From: Saprospiraceae bacterium UBA7328
GTDB lineage: Bacteria; Bacteroidota; Bacteroidia; Chitinophagales; Saprospiraceae
Assembly: GCA_002471345.1 (NCBI GenBank)
Contig: DKPS01000264.1
Location: forward strand, 34,767 to 78,476
DNA length: 43,710 bases
Direction: 5' to 3'
The translations under genes and the position numbers were made by a program. The notes under the pieces were generated by a model, which searched no databases, was not told where the DNA came from, and saw only the letters and a list, made by a program, of their open reading frames with translations. Shown one piece after another: positions 1 through 8,895 of this stretch. Each line of letters starts with the position of its first letter. Position 1 is the stretch's first letter.

Positions 1-181
1 TGAGGATTTTTTATATATGTATTTATTTAATGTTTAAAACACTGTTATACCACATATTGTAAAGTTTTTAATATAATAGGGCAAACCCTCATGTTGAAAA
101 GTTTTATTTAAAAAGTAGGGTGGATAACTAAGGTATTTAATTATATTCGCGTCGTAATAGTTAATCCCTGAGAATTGTATT

Positions 182-1588
182 ATGACAGAAAGAACAAGGC
201 TGTCCTCCTCCTTGCTCAATCTCATTACAGATTTTGAGCAAAGCCTGACTGACGGAATCAACACTGCACTCGATGAGCGTGCTTATGCGCAAATCGTAGA
301 ATATTATGAAAGTGAGAATCGTCAAGATAGAGCAGGAGAGGTTGTAGACAGAGCAATTAATCAGTTTCCACTGAACATTGAATTTCATAAACTGAAAGCA
401 AGTTTGCTGATCAAATCTAGAAGATTTGATGATGCGCACAAGACTTTGAGCAGTGCTGAGGTCAAAGAACCATTTAATGTGGATCTTTTGCTCTTAAGAG
501 CTCGAGTTTTAGCGGGTCAAAATAAATTTGATCAAGCATTTGATATAGTGGATGATGTGAAATCATATGTGGACAAAGATGATGAGATCAAAGCATTTTT
601 GACAGAAGCAGAAGTAGCAGATTTGAGTCAAGACTACGAACAAATGTTTCAAGCACTGAAAAACGCATTAATTGTAGATCCTGAAAACATTAACGCTTTA
701 GATTTAATGAAAAAAGCGGTTAATCTTTCGAGACAACACTTTGAAGAAAGCATACTTATTCACACTGTAATAGTAGAAAACCATCCGTACTGTGCTAAGG
801 CATGGTATAACTTAGGTCATTCTTACGCTTTTGTTTCAGAATATGAAAACGCAGTTGAAGCACTCGAATATGCATTCTTAGTAGATTCTACTTTCGAAGA
901 AGCTTATAATGATTGTGCTGAATTTTGCATGGAGATCTCTGAGTTTCAAAGAGCTGAAATCATATTGCATGAAGCAATGATGCAATTTGAATACAATTAT
1001 GACTCTTTGTATAATCTAGCTCTATGTCAATATCACATTGGCAAAATTGAGGAATCTAAAAGAACTCTTTTTGAAGCCATGCAACTAGAGCCTTATTGTG
1101 AGGAACTTCACTTCCTAATGGCAAAGTGCGATATAAAGGATGGCAACTGGATGGGTGCAATTCAAATGTTAGAAAAAGCTATTGATCTTGAAGATCAAAT
1201 AGAAGATTATTACTTTCATTTGGGTCAAGTATACGAGAAGATCAACAAGGAAGCCAAAGCCAATGTCTTTTACAGAAAAGCTGCTTTCCAAGGAGAAGAA
1301 CAGTCTTATTACTGGGAAGAATATATTCTTTTCTTAATCAGAAAAGGAGACCTAGAAGTTGCTGATAAATACATTAAAATATCAGGAGAATGTACTTATT
1401 CCACACGTATTGGATATCTAGATGTAGTGAGTAAGTTACTAAATGGTGATCGCAAGAAAGGCATTGAGTTATTCACTGAGCTAATTCAAGAAGACTTTGA
1501 CAGCAAAGAGATTTTAGTCAGAGCAGATGAAAGTTTAAAATCTGACAAAGAGATATTATCAATCATCAAATATTACGAAAAGGAATAG
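182..1588 (+). CDS. Tetratricopeptide-repeat protein, cytoplasmic
   Basis: A 468-residue protein built almost wholly of helical pairs of the TPR type. Repeating A/G/Y/A positions are clear in segments such as 'AWYNLGHSYAFVSEYENAVE', 'SLYNLALCQYHIGKIEESKR' and 'YYFHLGQVYEKINKEAKAN', suggesting about ten repeats. There is no signal peptide and no membrane segment, so it is probably a cytoplasmic scaffold or adaptor. No catalytic domain is visible and I cannot name a partner. Similar all-TPR proteins are common in Bacteroidota, usually without known function. The ATG is the first in-frame start, and no Shine-Dalgarno sequence precedes it. The gene stands alone: a strong hairpin terminator follows 24 bases after the stop. 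Confidence 0.85.
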   Translation: MTERTRLSSSLLNLITDFEQSLTDGINTALDERAYAQIVEYYESENRQDRAGEVVDRAINQFPLNIEFHKLKASLLIKSRRFDDAHKTLSSAEVKEPFNVDLLLLRARVLAGQNKFDQAFDIVDDVKSYVDKDDEIKAFLTEAEVADLSQDYEQMFQALKNALIVDPENINALDLMKKAVNLSRQHFEESILIHTVIVENHPYCAKAWYNLGHSYAFVSEYENAVEALEYAFLVDSTFEEAYNDCAEFCMEISEFQRAEIILHEAMMQFEYNYDSLYNLALCQYHIGKIEESKRTLFEAMQLEPYCEELHFLMAKCDIKDGNWMGAIQMLEKAIDLEDQIEDYYFHLGQVYEKINKEAKANVFYRKAAFQGEEQSYYWEEYILFLIRKGDLEVADKYIKISGECTYSTRIGYLDVVSKLLNGDRKKGIELFTELIQEDFDSKEILVRADESLKSDKEILSIIKYYEKE

Positions 1589-1612
1589 AATTAGAACTTA
1601 CTTCTAATAACT

Positions 1613-1650
1613 AAAAAATGGCTATCTCTTCATTGGGATAGCCATTTTTT
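1613..1650 (+). terminator. Strong Rho-independent terminator, probably bidirectional
   Basis: A perfect 14-base-pair inverted repeat (arms 1613-1626 and 1637-1650, loop of 10) with an A-run at the left end and a T-run at the right end. It lies just behind the TPR gene, separating it from the next gene. Because both ends carry the A/T runs it could stop transcription from either side. Confidence 0.92.
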
Positions 1651-1724
1651 ATTGAATTATTATTTAGTCTATACCTGTACACACATTACATTATTACTTA
1701 ATTTGTGATGCAAGGCTTTTTATA

Positions 1725-3629
1725 ATGAAGAAAAAAGCATCAATTTCAACATATGTATACAAGTTCAAACGGTACATTCCATGGTTCGTTTTTGGATGTA
1801 TTATACTTCTTTATGCAAATACACTTGGGCATGAGTTTACTCAGGATGATGCCATAACCATATATAAAAACCAATTCACGAAACAAGGTTTATCCGGCAT
1901 TTCGGATATATTCACAAATGACACATTCTACGGATTCTTCGGAGGAGACAAAAGCGACTTGGTATCTGGTGGTCGATACCGGCCATTAACCTTAGCCTAT
2001 TTTGCAATATTGTGGGAAATTTTTGGGGAGAACCCACTACCATTCCATATCTCTTCAATTCTAATGTATGGAATACTATGTGTTATACTCTATCATTTCT
2101 TTCTCAAACTTATTGTCTTTAAGAAAAAAAGCAAGAATATTCTCTTGTCAACAATCAGCACCTTAACATTTGCAGCTCATCCAATTCACACTGAAGTAGT
2201 AGCTAATGTAAAAGGACTAGACGAAATATGGAGCTTAGGCTTTGGACTTCTATCTACTATATTAGTTTTGAAATTTATAGACAAGAAGAAATTCAATTAT
2301 CTTTTATGTAGTGCTTTTTGTCTCATATCAGGGATACTAGCTAAAGAAAATGCAATCACTTTTCTCGGCATCATACCGCTCACAATTCTATTTTTTAGAA
2401 AGACAAACTGGTCCGTAAAATGGAAAATCGTCGCAATGCTAATTATTTCATTGTCTATTTACCTTGCTATTAGAATATCTGTGATTGGATTCACTTTTGG
2501 CAATCCTCCATTAGAAATGATGAATAACCCTTTCATGAAAATGATAGATGGTGTGTATTATCCTTTTACCACAAGTGAAAAATGGGCAACTATTATTTAT
2601 GGATTAGGAAGATATGTTGGGCTTCTATTTTTTCCACACCCACTTACTCATGATTATTATCCAAGACATTTCAATGTGATGACTTTCGCTGATATCAAAG
2701 TCATTTTAGCCTTAATTCTCAATGTGATGATTATTTCATTTGGGATAGTTGACTTTAGGAAAAAAACAATAGTATCATATTCTTCAATTTTCTATCTTAT
2801 TACGATAGCATTGACATGCAATGTAATTTTCCCTATTGGAACACATCTTTCAGAACGGTTTTTGTTTACTCCTTCCATTGCATTTGCACTATTGATAGGG
2901 CTATCATTTACGGTATTTTCACATAAATGGAATGTAAAGTGGATATTATCTATCTGGGTCATTTTGATTATTTTATTCTCTATTAAAACAATTGAAAGAA
3001 ATTGGGTTTGGAAAAGCGACTATAGCTTATTTACTACTGATGTTCATACTTCTCCGAATAGCGCTAAAGTTCAAAATGCTGCAGGTGGTGCAATGATTAC
3101 TAAAGCATCAGAAATTACCAATAAAGAAGAACAAAAAGCCTTGAGAACTCAAGCTAAAATTCATTTGAAAAGAGCCTTGGAGATCCATCCTTCATATAAA
3201 AATGCACATCTACTATTAGGCAATGCGCATTTTGGTTTAGATGAATTTGATGAGGCTATCATTTCATTTGAAAAGGCTATTCAATTAGATTATGCATACA
3301 AAGCTGCAAATGACAATTTAGTATTAGCATATAGGGAAGGTGCGAGATATGAAGGGGCACAAAAAGGCAACATATTAAAAGCCATTCAATATCTGTTTGA
3401 AGCAGATGTCCTCGAACCTGGCAATTATGAAACAATTAGTCTTCTCGGTATCGCTCATGGAAACAACTCAGAACATATCAAAGCACTTGATTACTTCAAA
3501 AAAGCGTTAAATCTTCAACCTAATAATGCTCAAGCACATTTAAATTTGGCAAACGTTTATCTTAACGTGGGTAATCAACAACTCAGTCATTATCACAGAC
3601 AGCAAGCAGCTTTATTGAAGAAGAATTGA
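1725..3629 (+). CDS. TMTC-like multispanning membrane protein with C-terminal TPRs
   Basis: A 634-residue protein with about ten hydrophobic segments over residues 20-420, followed by a soluble tail of roughly four TPRs (about 445-630). The first extracytoplasmic loop carries an Asp-Asp pair (D41-D42), then YRPLT at 85-89 and 'AAHPIHTEVVANVKGLDE' near 150-167. That combination (DD loop, HPxHTE motif, C-terminal TPRs) is the layout of the GT-C-fold TMTC O-mannosyltransferases and of DUF1736/PMT-like bacterial proteins. A glycosyltransferase acting on a lipid-linked sugar at the periplasmic face is therefore inferred; the acceptor is unknown. A weak promoter-like element (TTAATTTG, 1698-1705) lies 19 bases before the ATG, just after the preceding terminator. 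The next gene begins 4 bases after its stop, so they probably share a transcript. Confidence 0.75.
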   Translation: MKKKASISTYVYKFKRYIPWFVFGCIILLYANTLGHEFTQDDAITIYKNQFTKQGLSGISDIFTNDTFYGFFGGDKSDLVSGGRYRPLTLAYFAILWEIFGENPLPFHISSILMYGILCVILYHFFLKLIVFKKKSKNILLSTISTLTFAAHPIHTEVVANVKGLDEIWSLGFGLLSTILVLKFIDKKKFNYLLCSAFCLISGILAKENAITFLGIIPLTILFFRKTNWSVKWKIVAMLIISLSIYLAIRISVIGFTFGNPPLEMMNNPFMKMIDGVYYPFTTSEKWATIIYGLGRYVGLLFFPHPLTHDYYPRHFNVMTFADIKVILALILNVMIISFGIVDFRKKTIVSYSSIFYLITIALTCNVIFPIGTHLSERFLFTPSIAFALLIGLSFTVFSHKWNVKWILSIWVILIILFSIKTIERNWVWKSDYSLFTTDVHTSPNSAKVQNAAGGAMITKASEITNKEEQKALRTQAKIHLKRALEIHPSYKNAHLLLGNAHFGLDEFDEAIISFEKAIQLDYAYKAANDNLVLAYREGARYEGAQKGNILKAIQYLFEADVLEPGNYETISLLGIAHGNNSEHIKALDYFKKALNLQPNNAQAHLNLANVYLNVGNQQLSHYHRQQAALLKKN

Positions 3630-3633
3630 TATA

Positions 3634-6546
3634 ATGATGAAAAATTTCCTTCTAATCATTTGCCTAACTTTTGGCTCAACTCTTTTGGCCCAAAACTCAA
3701 TGGCTAAAATTGATTCCTTAATTGACAACATGACCATTGATGAAAAAATCGGTCAACTTTTTATGATCAGAGCCTTCTCTCATAACGATGCCAAAAATAT
3801 CAGCTTACTCAAAAGTCAAATTAAAAAGTACAACCCAGGAGGTATTTGTTTTTTTCAAGGTAGTCCACAAAAACAGGCCGAGTTGACCAATATCTATCAG
3901 GACATGTCAAGCATACCATTACTCATCTCAATAGATGGAGAATGGGGCCTAGGAATGAGATTTAAAAAAGATGCTATTAGCTTTCCTAAACAGCTCACTT
4001 TAGGTGCTATGGACAACCATAACTTAATCTATGATATGGGACGCGAAATTGCTCGGCAAATGAAGCGAATTGGAATTCACGTGAATTTTGCACCTGTAGT
4101 AGATGTGAATAATAATGCTTCTAACCCTGTGATAAATATTCGCTCTCTAGGTGAAGACAAAGACAATGTAGCAAGTAAAGCATATGCTTATATGAAAGGC
4201 ATGCAAGATGGTGGTCTTGCAACCTGTTTAAAACATTTTCCTGGCCACGGTGATACTGATGTAGATTCACATTATGATCTTCCAATAATTAATCATAATC
4301 GGAGCAGATTAGATAGTATAGAATTATCACCTTTTAAAACATTAATAAAAAAAGGGGCTGATGGTGTTATGGTCGCACACTTACAAGTAAACGCTATAGA
4401 CGATAGAGAAAATCGACCTACTTCTTTATCAAAGTACGTCATTGAAGAATTGCTTCAAAAGGAATTATCATATGAAGGCATTATCTATACAGATGCCATG
4501 GATATGAGAGGAGTTACCAAACACTATAAAGATGGCTCAGCGGACTACGAAGCATTTATGGCAGGTGCAGATATTATATTAGTCACTGCAGATTTAGATA
4601 AAGGATTCAAATATTTAAAAAAGAAATTCGAGGAAGGGGCTCTCACCGAAACGCGCATAAATAGAAGTCTCAAAAAAATATTACAAGAAAAAGCAAGACT
4701 TAATATTCTTAATGGAGCTGCCCCAATAGATTTAAAAAGTATAGATCAAGACATCAATCACATTAGAGCGAAAGTGCTCAAATATAAAATATATGAGAAT
4801 GCGCTTACTTTGGTGAAAAATGAAAAAGTACTACCTCTTAGAGTCATAAAAGATCAAAGATTTGCAGTAATTAGTTTAGGCGCAGATAAAGAAACTGAAT
4901 TTCAAAAAAGAATAAAATCTTATGTCCCCGCCGCTCATTATAGCATTCCCAAAAAAGCTAAATCAGCCGAGTACAAAAACATTTCGACCAAACTTAAGGA
5001 CAAGGACTACATCATTGTTGGAATACAAGATATGAGTAGATATGGAAGTAAACAGTATGGAATCACTGAGCTTCAAAAACAGTTCATTTCAGAACTATCC
5101 AAAAAATCAAAAGTGGTGCTCACTCTTTTTGGTTCTCCATATTCCACTCGCTATTTTGAAAATATAGACTGTGTGATCGTGGCTTATGAAGAGGACAAGA
5201 TGATGCAAGATATAGCGGCACAAGCCATTTTCGGTGCATTGGATATTACAGGAAAGATACCGGTTACAGCGTCTGATCAATTTAAAAATGGGCATGGTAT
5301 TATACTTCCTAGTATTCAAAGGCTTGGATATGCGCCACCTGAACGAGTAGGAATAAATTCTGATTCATTGATTCAGATACCGGAATTGATGCGAAAAATG
5401 ATTTCAGAAAAAGCTTCACCTGGAGCCCAAATATTTATTGCAAAGGACAACAAGATTGTCTACCAAGAAAGCTTTGGATATCAGACTTATGCTAAAAAAA
5501 AAGCCGTAAAGTCTAACACCATATATGATGTCGCATCTATCACAAAAATTTTGGCATCAACAGTTAGCGCCATGCACCTCTATGACAGCGGAAAATTTGA
5601 TTTTGATCATACCATAAAGGATTATTTTTCTGATGAAGACACGACTAATAAGAGAGATATGGTGTACATGGACATGATGTCCCATGTTTCTGGCCTTCTA
5701 GGTTGGATTCCCTTCTATGAAAAAACACTAGCATCAAAGAAAAAGCCAATTCCTTCTGAGAGATATTATAAACAATCTTCTACTGATTCATTTAATATAG
5801 AAGTAAATCAAAATCTATTCTTGCGCTCTGATTATCAAGATACTATTTGGAGAGAAATCTTTTCATCCAGGCCTCGTAATCCTGAATATTTTAGAGATAA
5901 TAAATATTTATATAGTGACCTCGCCTTTTATATTCTTAACTGGACAATAGAAAGGCGTACTATGAAACAAGTAGATGAATATGCAAAAGAAAAATTCTAC
6001 GATCCATTAGGCCTCCAACGTACAGGTTTTAATCCTCTCTACAATTTTCCTAAATCTCAAATTGCTCCTTCAGAAAGAGATCAATATTTCAGAATGGGAA
6101 TAATTCATGGATTTGTACATGATATGGGAGCAGCTATGCTGGGAGGAGTAAGTGGGCATGCTGGCCTCTTTTCTACTTCAACTGAAATAGGTACAATTAT
6201 GCAAATGTTACTCAATAGAGGTTACTATGGAGGAAAAAGATACATTAATGAAGAAACTGTAGATCTCTGCACTACCAGACATTCTTATTCTACTAGAAGA
6301 GGTGTAGGGTTTGATATGAAAGAACTTGATTCTGAAAAAGCATTGAATATGTCAGAATTAGCCTCTGAAAAAGCATTTGGTCATTTAGGTTTTACTGGTT
6401 GTGCTGCATTCGCAGACCCCGAACATAACCTTATATATGTTATGCTATCAAATAGGACTTATCCTTCGATGAAGAACGATAAATTTAGCAGAAACAATTA
6501 TCGACCTAAAGTCCAAAGTATTATTTATCGATCTTTGATGAATTGA
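3634..6546 (+). CDS. Secreted GH3 N-acetylhexosaminidase/serine beta-lactamase-family fusion
   Basis: A 970-residue exported protein with a signal peptide (about residues 1-19, ending LLAQ). Residues 25-360 are a GH3 domain of the NagZ type: KHFPGHGDTDVDSH at 200-213 holds the His of the acid/base dyad (H213), and TDAMDM places the nucleophile at D287. A GH3 C-terminal-like domain covers about 385-560. Residues 580-970 are a class C beta-lactamase/penicillin-binding fold with SITK (S635, K638), YSD (760-762, where YxN is usual) and HLG (917-919). Cleaving beta-N-acetylglucosaminides and peptide or ester trimming of muropeptides is inferred; fusions of this kind occur in Bacteroidota. No family-wide truncation is seen. 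Start: the first of two adjacent ATGs, 4 bases after the upstream stop. The downstream permease follows after 19 bases. Confidence 0.9.
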   Translation: MMKNFLLIICLTFGSTLLAQNSMAKIDSLIDNMTIDEKIGQLFMIRAFSHNDAKNISLLKSQIKKYNPGGICFFQGSPQKQAELTNIYQDMSSIPLLISIDGEWGLGMRFKKDAISFPKQLTLGAMDNHNLIYDMGREIARQMKRIGIHVNFAPVVDVNNNASNPVINIRSLGEDKDNVASKAYAYMKGMQDGGLATCLKHFPGHGDTDVDSHYDLPIINHNRSRLDSIELSPFKTLIKKGADGVMVAHLQVNAIDDRENRPTSLSKYVIEELLQKELSYEGIIYTDAMDMRGVTKHYKDGSADYEAFMAGADIILVTADLDKGFKYLKKKFEEGALTETRINRSLKKILQEKARLNILNGAAPIDLKSIDQDINHIRAKVLKYKIYENALTLVKNEKVLPLRVIKDQRFAVISLGADKETEFQKRIKSYVPAAHYSIPKKAKSAEYKNISTKLKDKDYIIVGIQDMSRYGSKQYGITELQKQFISELSKKSKVVLTLFGSPYSTRYFENIDCVIVAYEEDKMMQDIAAQAIFGALDITGKIPVTASDQFKNGHGIILPSIQRLGYAPPERVGINSDSLIQIPELMRKMISEKASPGAQIFIAKDNKIVYQESFGYQTYAKKKAVKSNTIYDVASITKILASTVSAMHLYDSGKFDFDHTIKDYFSDEDTTNKRDMVYMDMMSHVSGLLGWIPFYEKTLASKKKPIPSERYYKQSSTDSFNIEVNQNLFLRSDYQDTIWREIFSSRPRNPEYFRDNKYLYSDLAFYILNWTIERRTMKQVDEYAKEKFYDPLGLQRTGFNPLYNFPKSQIAPSERDQYFRMGIIHGFVHDMGAAMLGGVSGHAGLFSTSTEIGTIMQMLLNRGYYGGKRYINEETVDLCTTRHSYSTRRGVGFDMKELDSEKALNMSELASEKAFGHLGFTGCAAFADPEHNLIYVMLSNRTYPSMKNDKFSRNNYRPKVQSIIYRSLMN

Positions 6547-6565
6547 ACATTTTCAAAAATTTCCT

Positions 6566-7780
6566 TTGCCTCTTTATTTCAAAATAGCCATACGATATCT
6601 ATTTGCAAAAAAATCCACAGGTGCAATTAACATTATTACCGGTATATCTGTCATTGGCATTGCAATAGGTACGGCATCATTAATTCTAATTCTTTCTGTT
6701 TTCAATGGTTTTGAAACTTTAATGAAGCAGTCTTTGGATACATTCAATCCTGATCTCAAAATCGCTTTGGTAGAAGGAAAATTTTTTAATCCTGATACAA
6801 TAATCAGCGAACTCTACACCATTGATAATATTGATCTTATTAGTAAAACAGTAGAAGATGTTGCCATTTTTGATTATAAAGAAGTTCAACATGTAGGTAT
6901 ACTAAAGGGTGTAGACCCAATATATCAAAACGTATCAGACATAAATAAAGCGATCATAAGAGGCGAAATGGTTTTGAAAAACGAAGGGTTTAACTACTGT
7001 TCTCTTGGAGCTGTATTGGCTAGTAAATTAGCTATCAATCTTAGAGATCCTCTAAGCACCTTAAAAATATACATGCCTAAGAGGAGACGTAGGGGAGCTT
7101 TAGATTCAGAGTTCAAGACTAGGAATATCAGCCCTGGGTCTATATTTTCTCTCAAAAATCAAAAAGATCATGAATATGTGATGGCTGATTTATCTTTTGT
7201 CCAAGAATTATTAGAGTTACGAAAAGAAGTTTCTTTTCTTGAAATAGCATTAACTGACACAAATAAATCCATTGAAACTCAAAAAGTGATTATTGAAAGT
7301 ATTGGCCCAAAATATAATGTAATGGATCGCTACGAACAGGATGAGTCCTTTTTGAAAGTCATGAATATAGAAAAATGGATGGCCTTCTTAATTCTAGGTT
7401 TTACACTCTTACTGATAGCATTTAATGTAATAGGTAGCCTTTGGATGATTGTTATTGAAAAAAAGAAGGACATATCCGTGTTACAAGCATTAGGAATAGA
7501 AAAACATTTAATAAAAAAAATCTTCTTCACGGAAGGGTTCTTAATAAGCGCAATTGGTTTCCTTATTGGATTAGTTGTCGCCGTCTTACTTTATCAAGGT
7601 CAACTCAGATATGGATTCCTTGGTGTATCAAATGGTTTTAGTTCAGTGTCTTATCCAGTATTAATGATCATTAGTGATGTCTTGGCAGTATTTGGATTGG
7701 TTATGACTCTTGGTCTACTTGCATCTATTCCTGCTACCAGAAGAGCTGCAAACATCAGCGCATATATAAGATCAGAATGA
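6566..7780 (+). CDS. FtsX-like ABC permease, LolC/LolE type
   Basis: A 404-residue MacB/FtsX-fold permease: one N-terminal membrane helix (about 24-47), a large periplasmic domain (48-265), and three C-terminal helices (about 268-295, 315-342, 365-390). The cytoplasmic coupling stretch 'EKKKDISVLQALG' is the typical conserved segment after helix 2. The closest known role is LolCE, which extracts lipoproteins from the inner membrane for delivery to the outer membrane, powered by LolD. No LolD gene is adjacent here, so the partner ATPase must be elsewhere. The start is a TTG at 6566: no in-frame ATG lies between the preceding stop and the conserved N-terminus. The gene is 19 bases downstream of the GH3 fusion and probably co-transcribed. 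Confidence 0.85.
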   Translation: MPLYFKIAIRYLFAKKSTGAINIITGISVIGIAIGTASLILILSVFNGFETLMKQSLDTFNPDLKIALVEGKFFNPDTIISELYTIDNIDLISKTVEDVAIFDYKEVQHVGILKGVDPIYQNVSDINKAIIRGEMVLKNEGFNYCSLGAVLASKLAINLRDPLSTLKIYMPKRRRRGALDSEFKTRNISPGSIFSLKNQKDHEYVMADLSFVQELLELRKEVSFLEIALTDTNKSIETQKVIIESIGPKYNVMDRYEQDESFLKVMNIEKWMAFLILGFTLLLIAFNVIGSLWMIVIEKKKDISVLQALGIEKHLIKKIFFTEGFLISAIGFLIGLVVAVLLYQGQLRYGFLGVSNGFSSVSYPVLMIISDVLAVFGLVMTLGLLASIPATRRAANISAYIRSE

Positions 7781-7836
7781 AATGTTATCTGTACAAATCA
7801 ATTGCAATAAAATTTACAGCCTATAATCTAACATTA

Positions 7837-7844
7837 TATCTTTG
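7837..7844 (+). promoter_or_regulatory. Bacteroidota-type -7 promoter element
   Basis: TATCTTTG matches the TAnnTTTG consensus of the Bacteroidota housekeeping sigma factor. No clear TTG -33 box lies at the standard distance. Only six bases separate the element from the ATG at 7851, so the transcript would be leaderless or nearly so. Confidence 0.6.
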
Positions 7845-7850
7845 TATCAT

Positions 7851-8228
7851 ATGAGTACAAATCCAAAAGAGGAGGATTGGCAGCTAGATTTTGAATGGCG
7901 CCGTGTGAGAAATTTTTTAAAAGAAGCATTAAAGCGTACAGCCTTGCCCGATTTCCAAGAAGTACTTTTCTTAATTGGATTGCAAGAACTAGGAAGACTT
8001 CAAGATGCTTTTACCAAAGAAGAAAAACAAGACTTGATTCACATTGCAACCTGTGAGTTACTTTCGATTGATGGTTATTATAAATTTAAAGGGAGAGATC
8101 AAGACGGTTGGCCACATTATGATATGATCAAAAAAATTCCTTTTGAAGGAGTTGGTAGCCAAGAACAATATCTCAAACAAAAAATTACTGAATACTTTAG
8201 CATACAATTACAAGAATCAGAATCATGA
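7851..8228 (+). CDS. Small conserved hypothetical protein, first gene of a five-gene operon
   Basis: A 125-residue acidic, soluble protein with no signal peptide and no domain I recognise. It is rich in predicted helices and contains 'FQEVLFLIGLQELGRLQ' near residues 37-53 and an aromatic, charged middle ('YYKFKGRDQDGWPHYD'). The ATG at 7851 is chosen over an in-frame TTG at 7842 because the TTG falls inside the TATCTTTG promoter element. Its stop overlaps the next start in an ATGA arrangement, so translation is probably coupled to the downstream cyclophilin. It may be a Bacteroidota-specific family; I do not assign a function. Confidence 0.75.
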   Translation: MSTNPKEEDWQLDFEWRRVRNFLKEALKRTALPDFQEVLFLIGLQELGRLQDAFTKEEKQDLIHIATCELLSIDGYYKFKGRDQDGWPHYDMIKKIPFEGVGSQEQYLKQKITEYFSIQLQESES

Positions 8229-8869
8229 TTAAAAAACTACTTCTTTTAGTTGCCATCATAGGCATAATCAGCTCTTGCGGAGAATCTGTGAGAAGAGTTC
8301 AAGTTCAAACTGAATTTGGAAATATGACATTTGAATTATATAATTCAACTCCTCTGCATAGAGATAATTTTGTAAAACTGGTTTCAGAAGGATTTTATGA
8401 CGACCTGCTTTTTCATAGAGTTATAAGGGGATTTATGGTCCAAGGAGGTGACCCTCAATCCAAAAATGCTACACCAGAACAAAGGTTAGGCACCGGAGGG
8501 ACTGGCTATACTATTGGAGCTGAGATCGGCGCTCCACATTTCAAAGGAACTCTTGCTGCAGCTCGTACACCCGATAGTATGAATCCTGATAGGCAAAGTA
8601 GTGGCTGTCAATTTTATATTGTTCAAGGAAGGCCTTACGCTCCAGATGAACTTAATAGAGTTGGACAATCAAAAGGAATTCAATATAGTGAGGCTCAAGT
8701 CCTCAAATATGCAGATATAGGAGGCACTCCACAGTTAGATATGGATTACTCCGTATTTGGAGAAATCACAGAAGGCATAGAAGTAATTGATAAAATCGCT
8801 TCAGTACAAACACAGCCTGGTGATCGACCTTTACAGGATGTGAAAATGAAAGTTATACTTCTTAATTAG
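8225..8869 (+). CDS. Cyclophilin-type peptidyl-prolyl isomerase, lipoprotein
   Basis: A 214-residue protein with a lipoprotein signal (MIKKLLLLV…SSC, acylated Cys18) and a cyclophilin domain over about 25-214. 'FHRVIRGFMVQGGD' (63-76) contains the catalytic arginine (R65) and the conserved Gln (Q73), and 'SSGCQFYIVQG' (125-135) supplies the hydrophobic-pocket Phe130. Cys128 replaces the serine usual in that motif. It should catalyse cis-trans isomerisation of X-Pro bonds in the periplasm, tethered to a membrane. It overlaps the preceding gene by four bases (ATGA). A paralogue follows directly, so the pair probably arose by tandem duplication. Confidence 0.93.
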   Translation: MIKKLLLLVAIIGIISSCGESVRRVQVQTEFGNMTFELYNSTPLHRDNFVKLVSEGFYDDLLFHRVIRGFMVQGGDPQSKNATPEQRLGTGGTGYTIGAEIGAPHFKGTLAAARTPDSMNPDRQSSGCQFYIVQGRPYAPDELNRVGQSKGIQYSEAQVLKYADIGGTPQLDMDYSVFGEITEGIEVIDKIASVQTQPGDRPLQDVKMKVILLN

Positions 8870-8895
8870 AGATCAGCTCCAAAAAGAAAAGAACT

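Noticed and set aside
1..181. Gene fragment at the left edge
   Set aside because: Only a minus-strand open frame overlapping the TPR gene start is present, with no motif; the region looks like plain AT-rich intergenic DNA.
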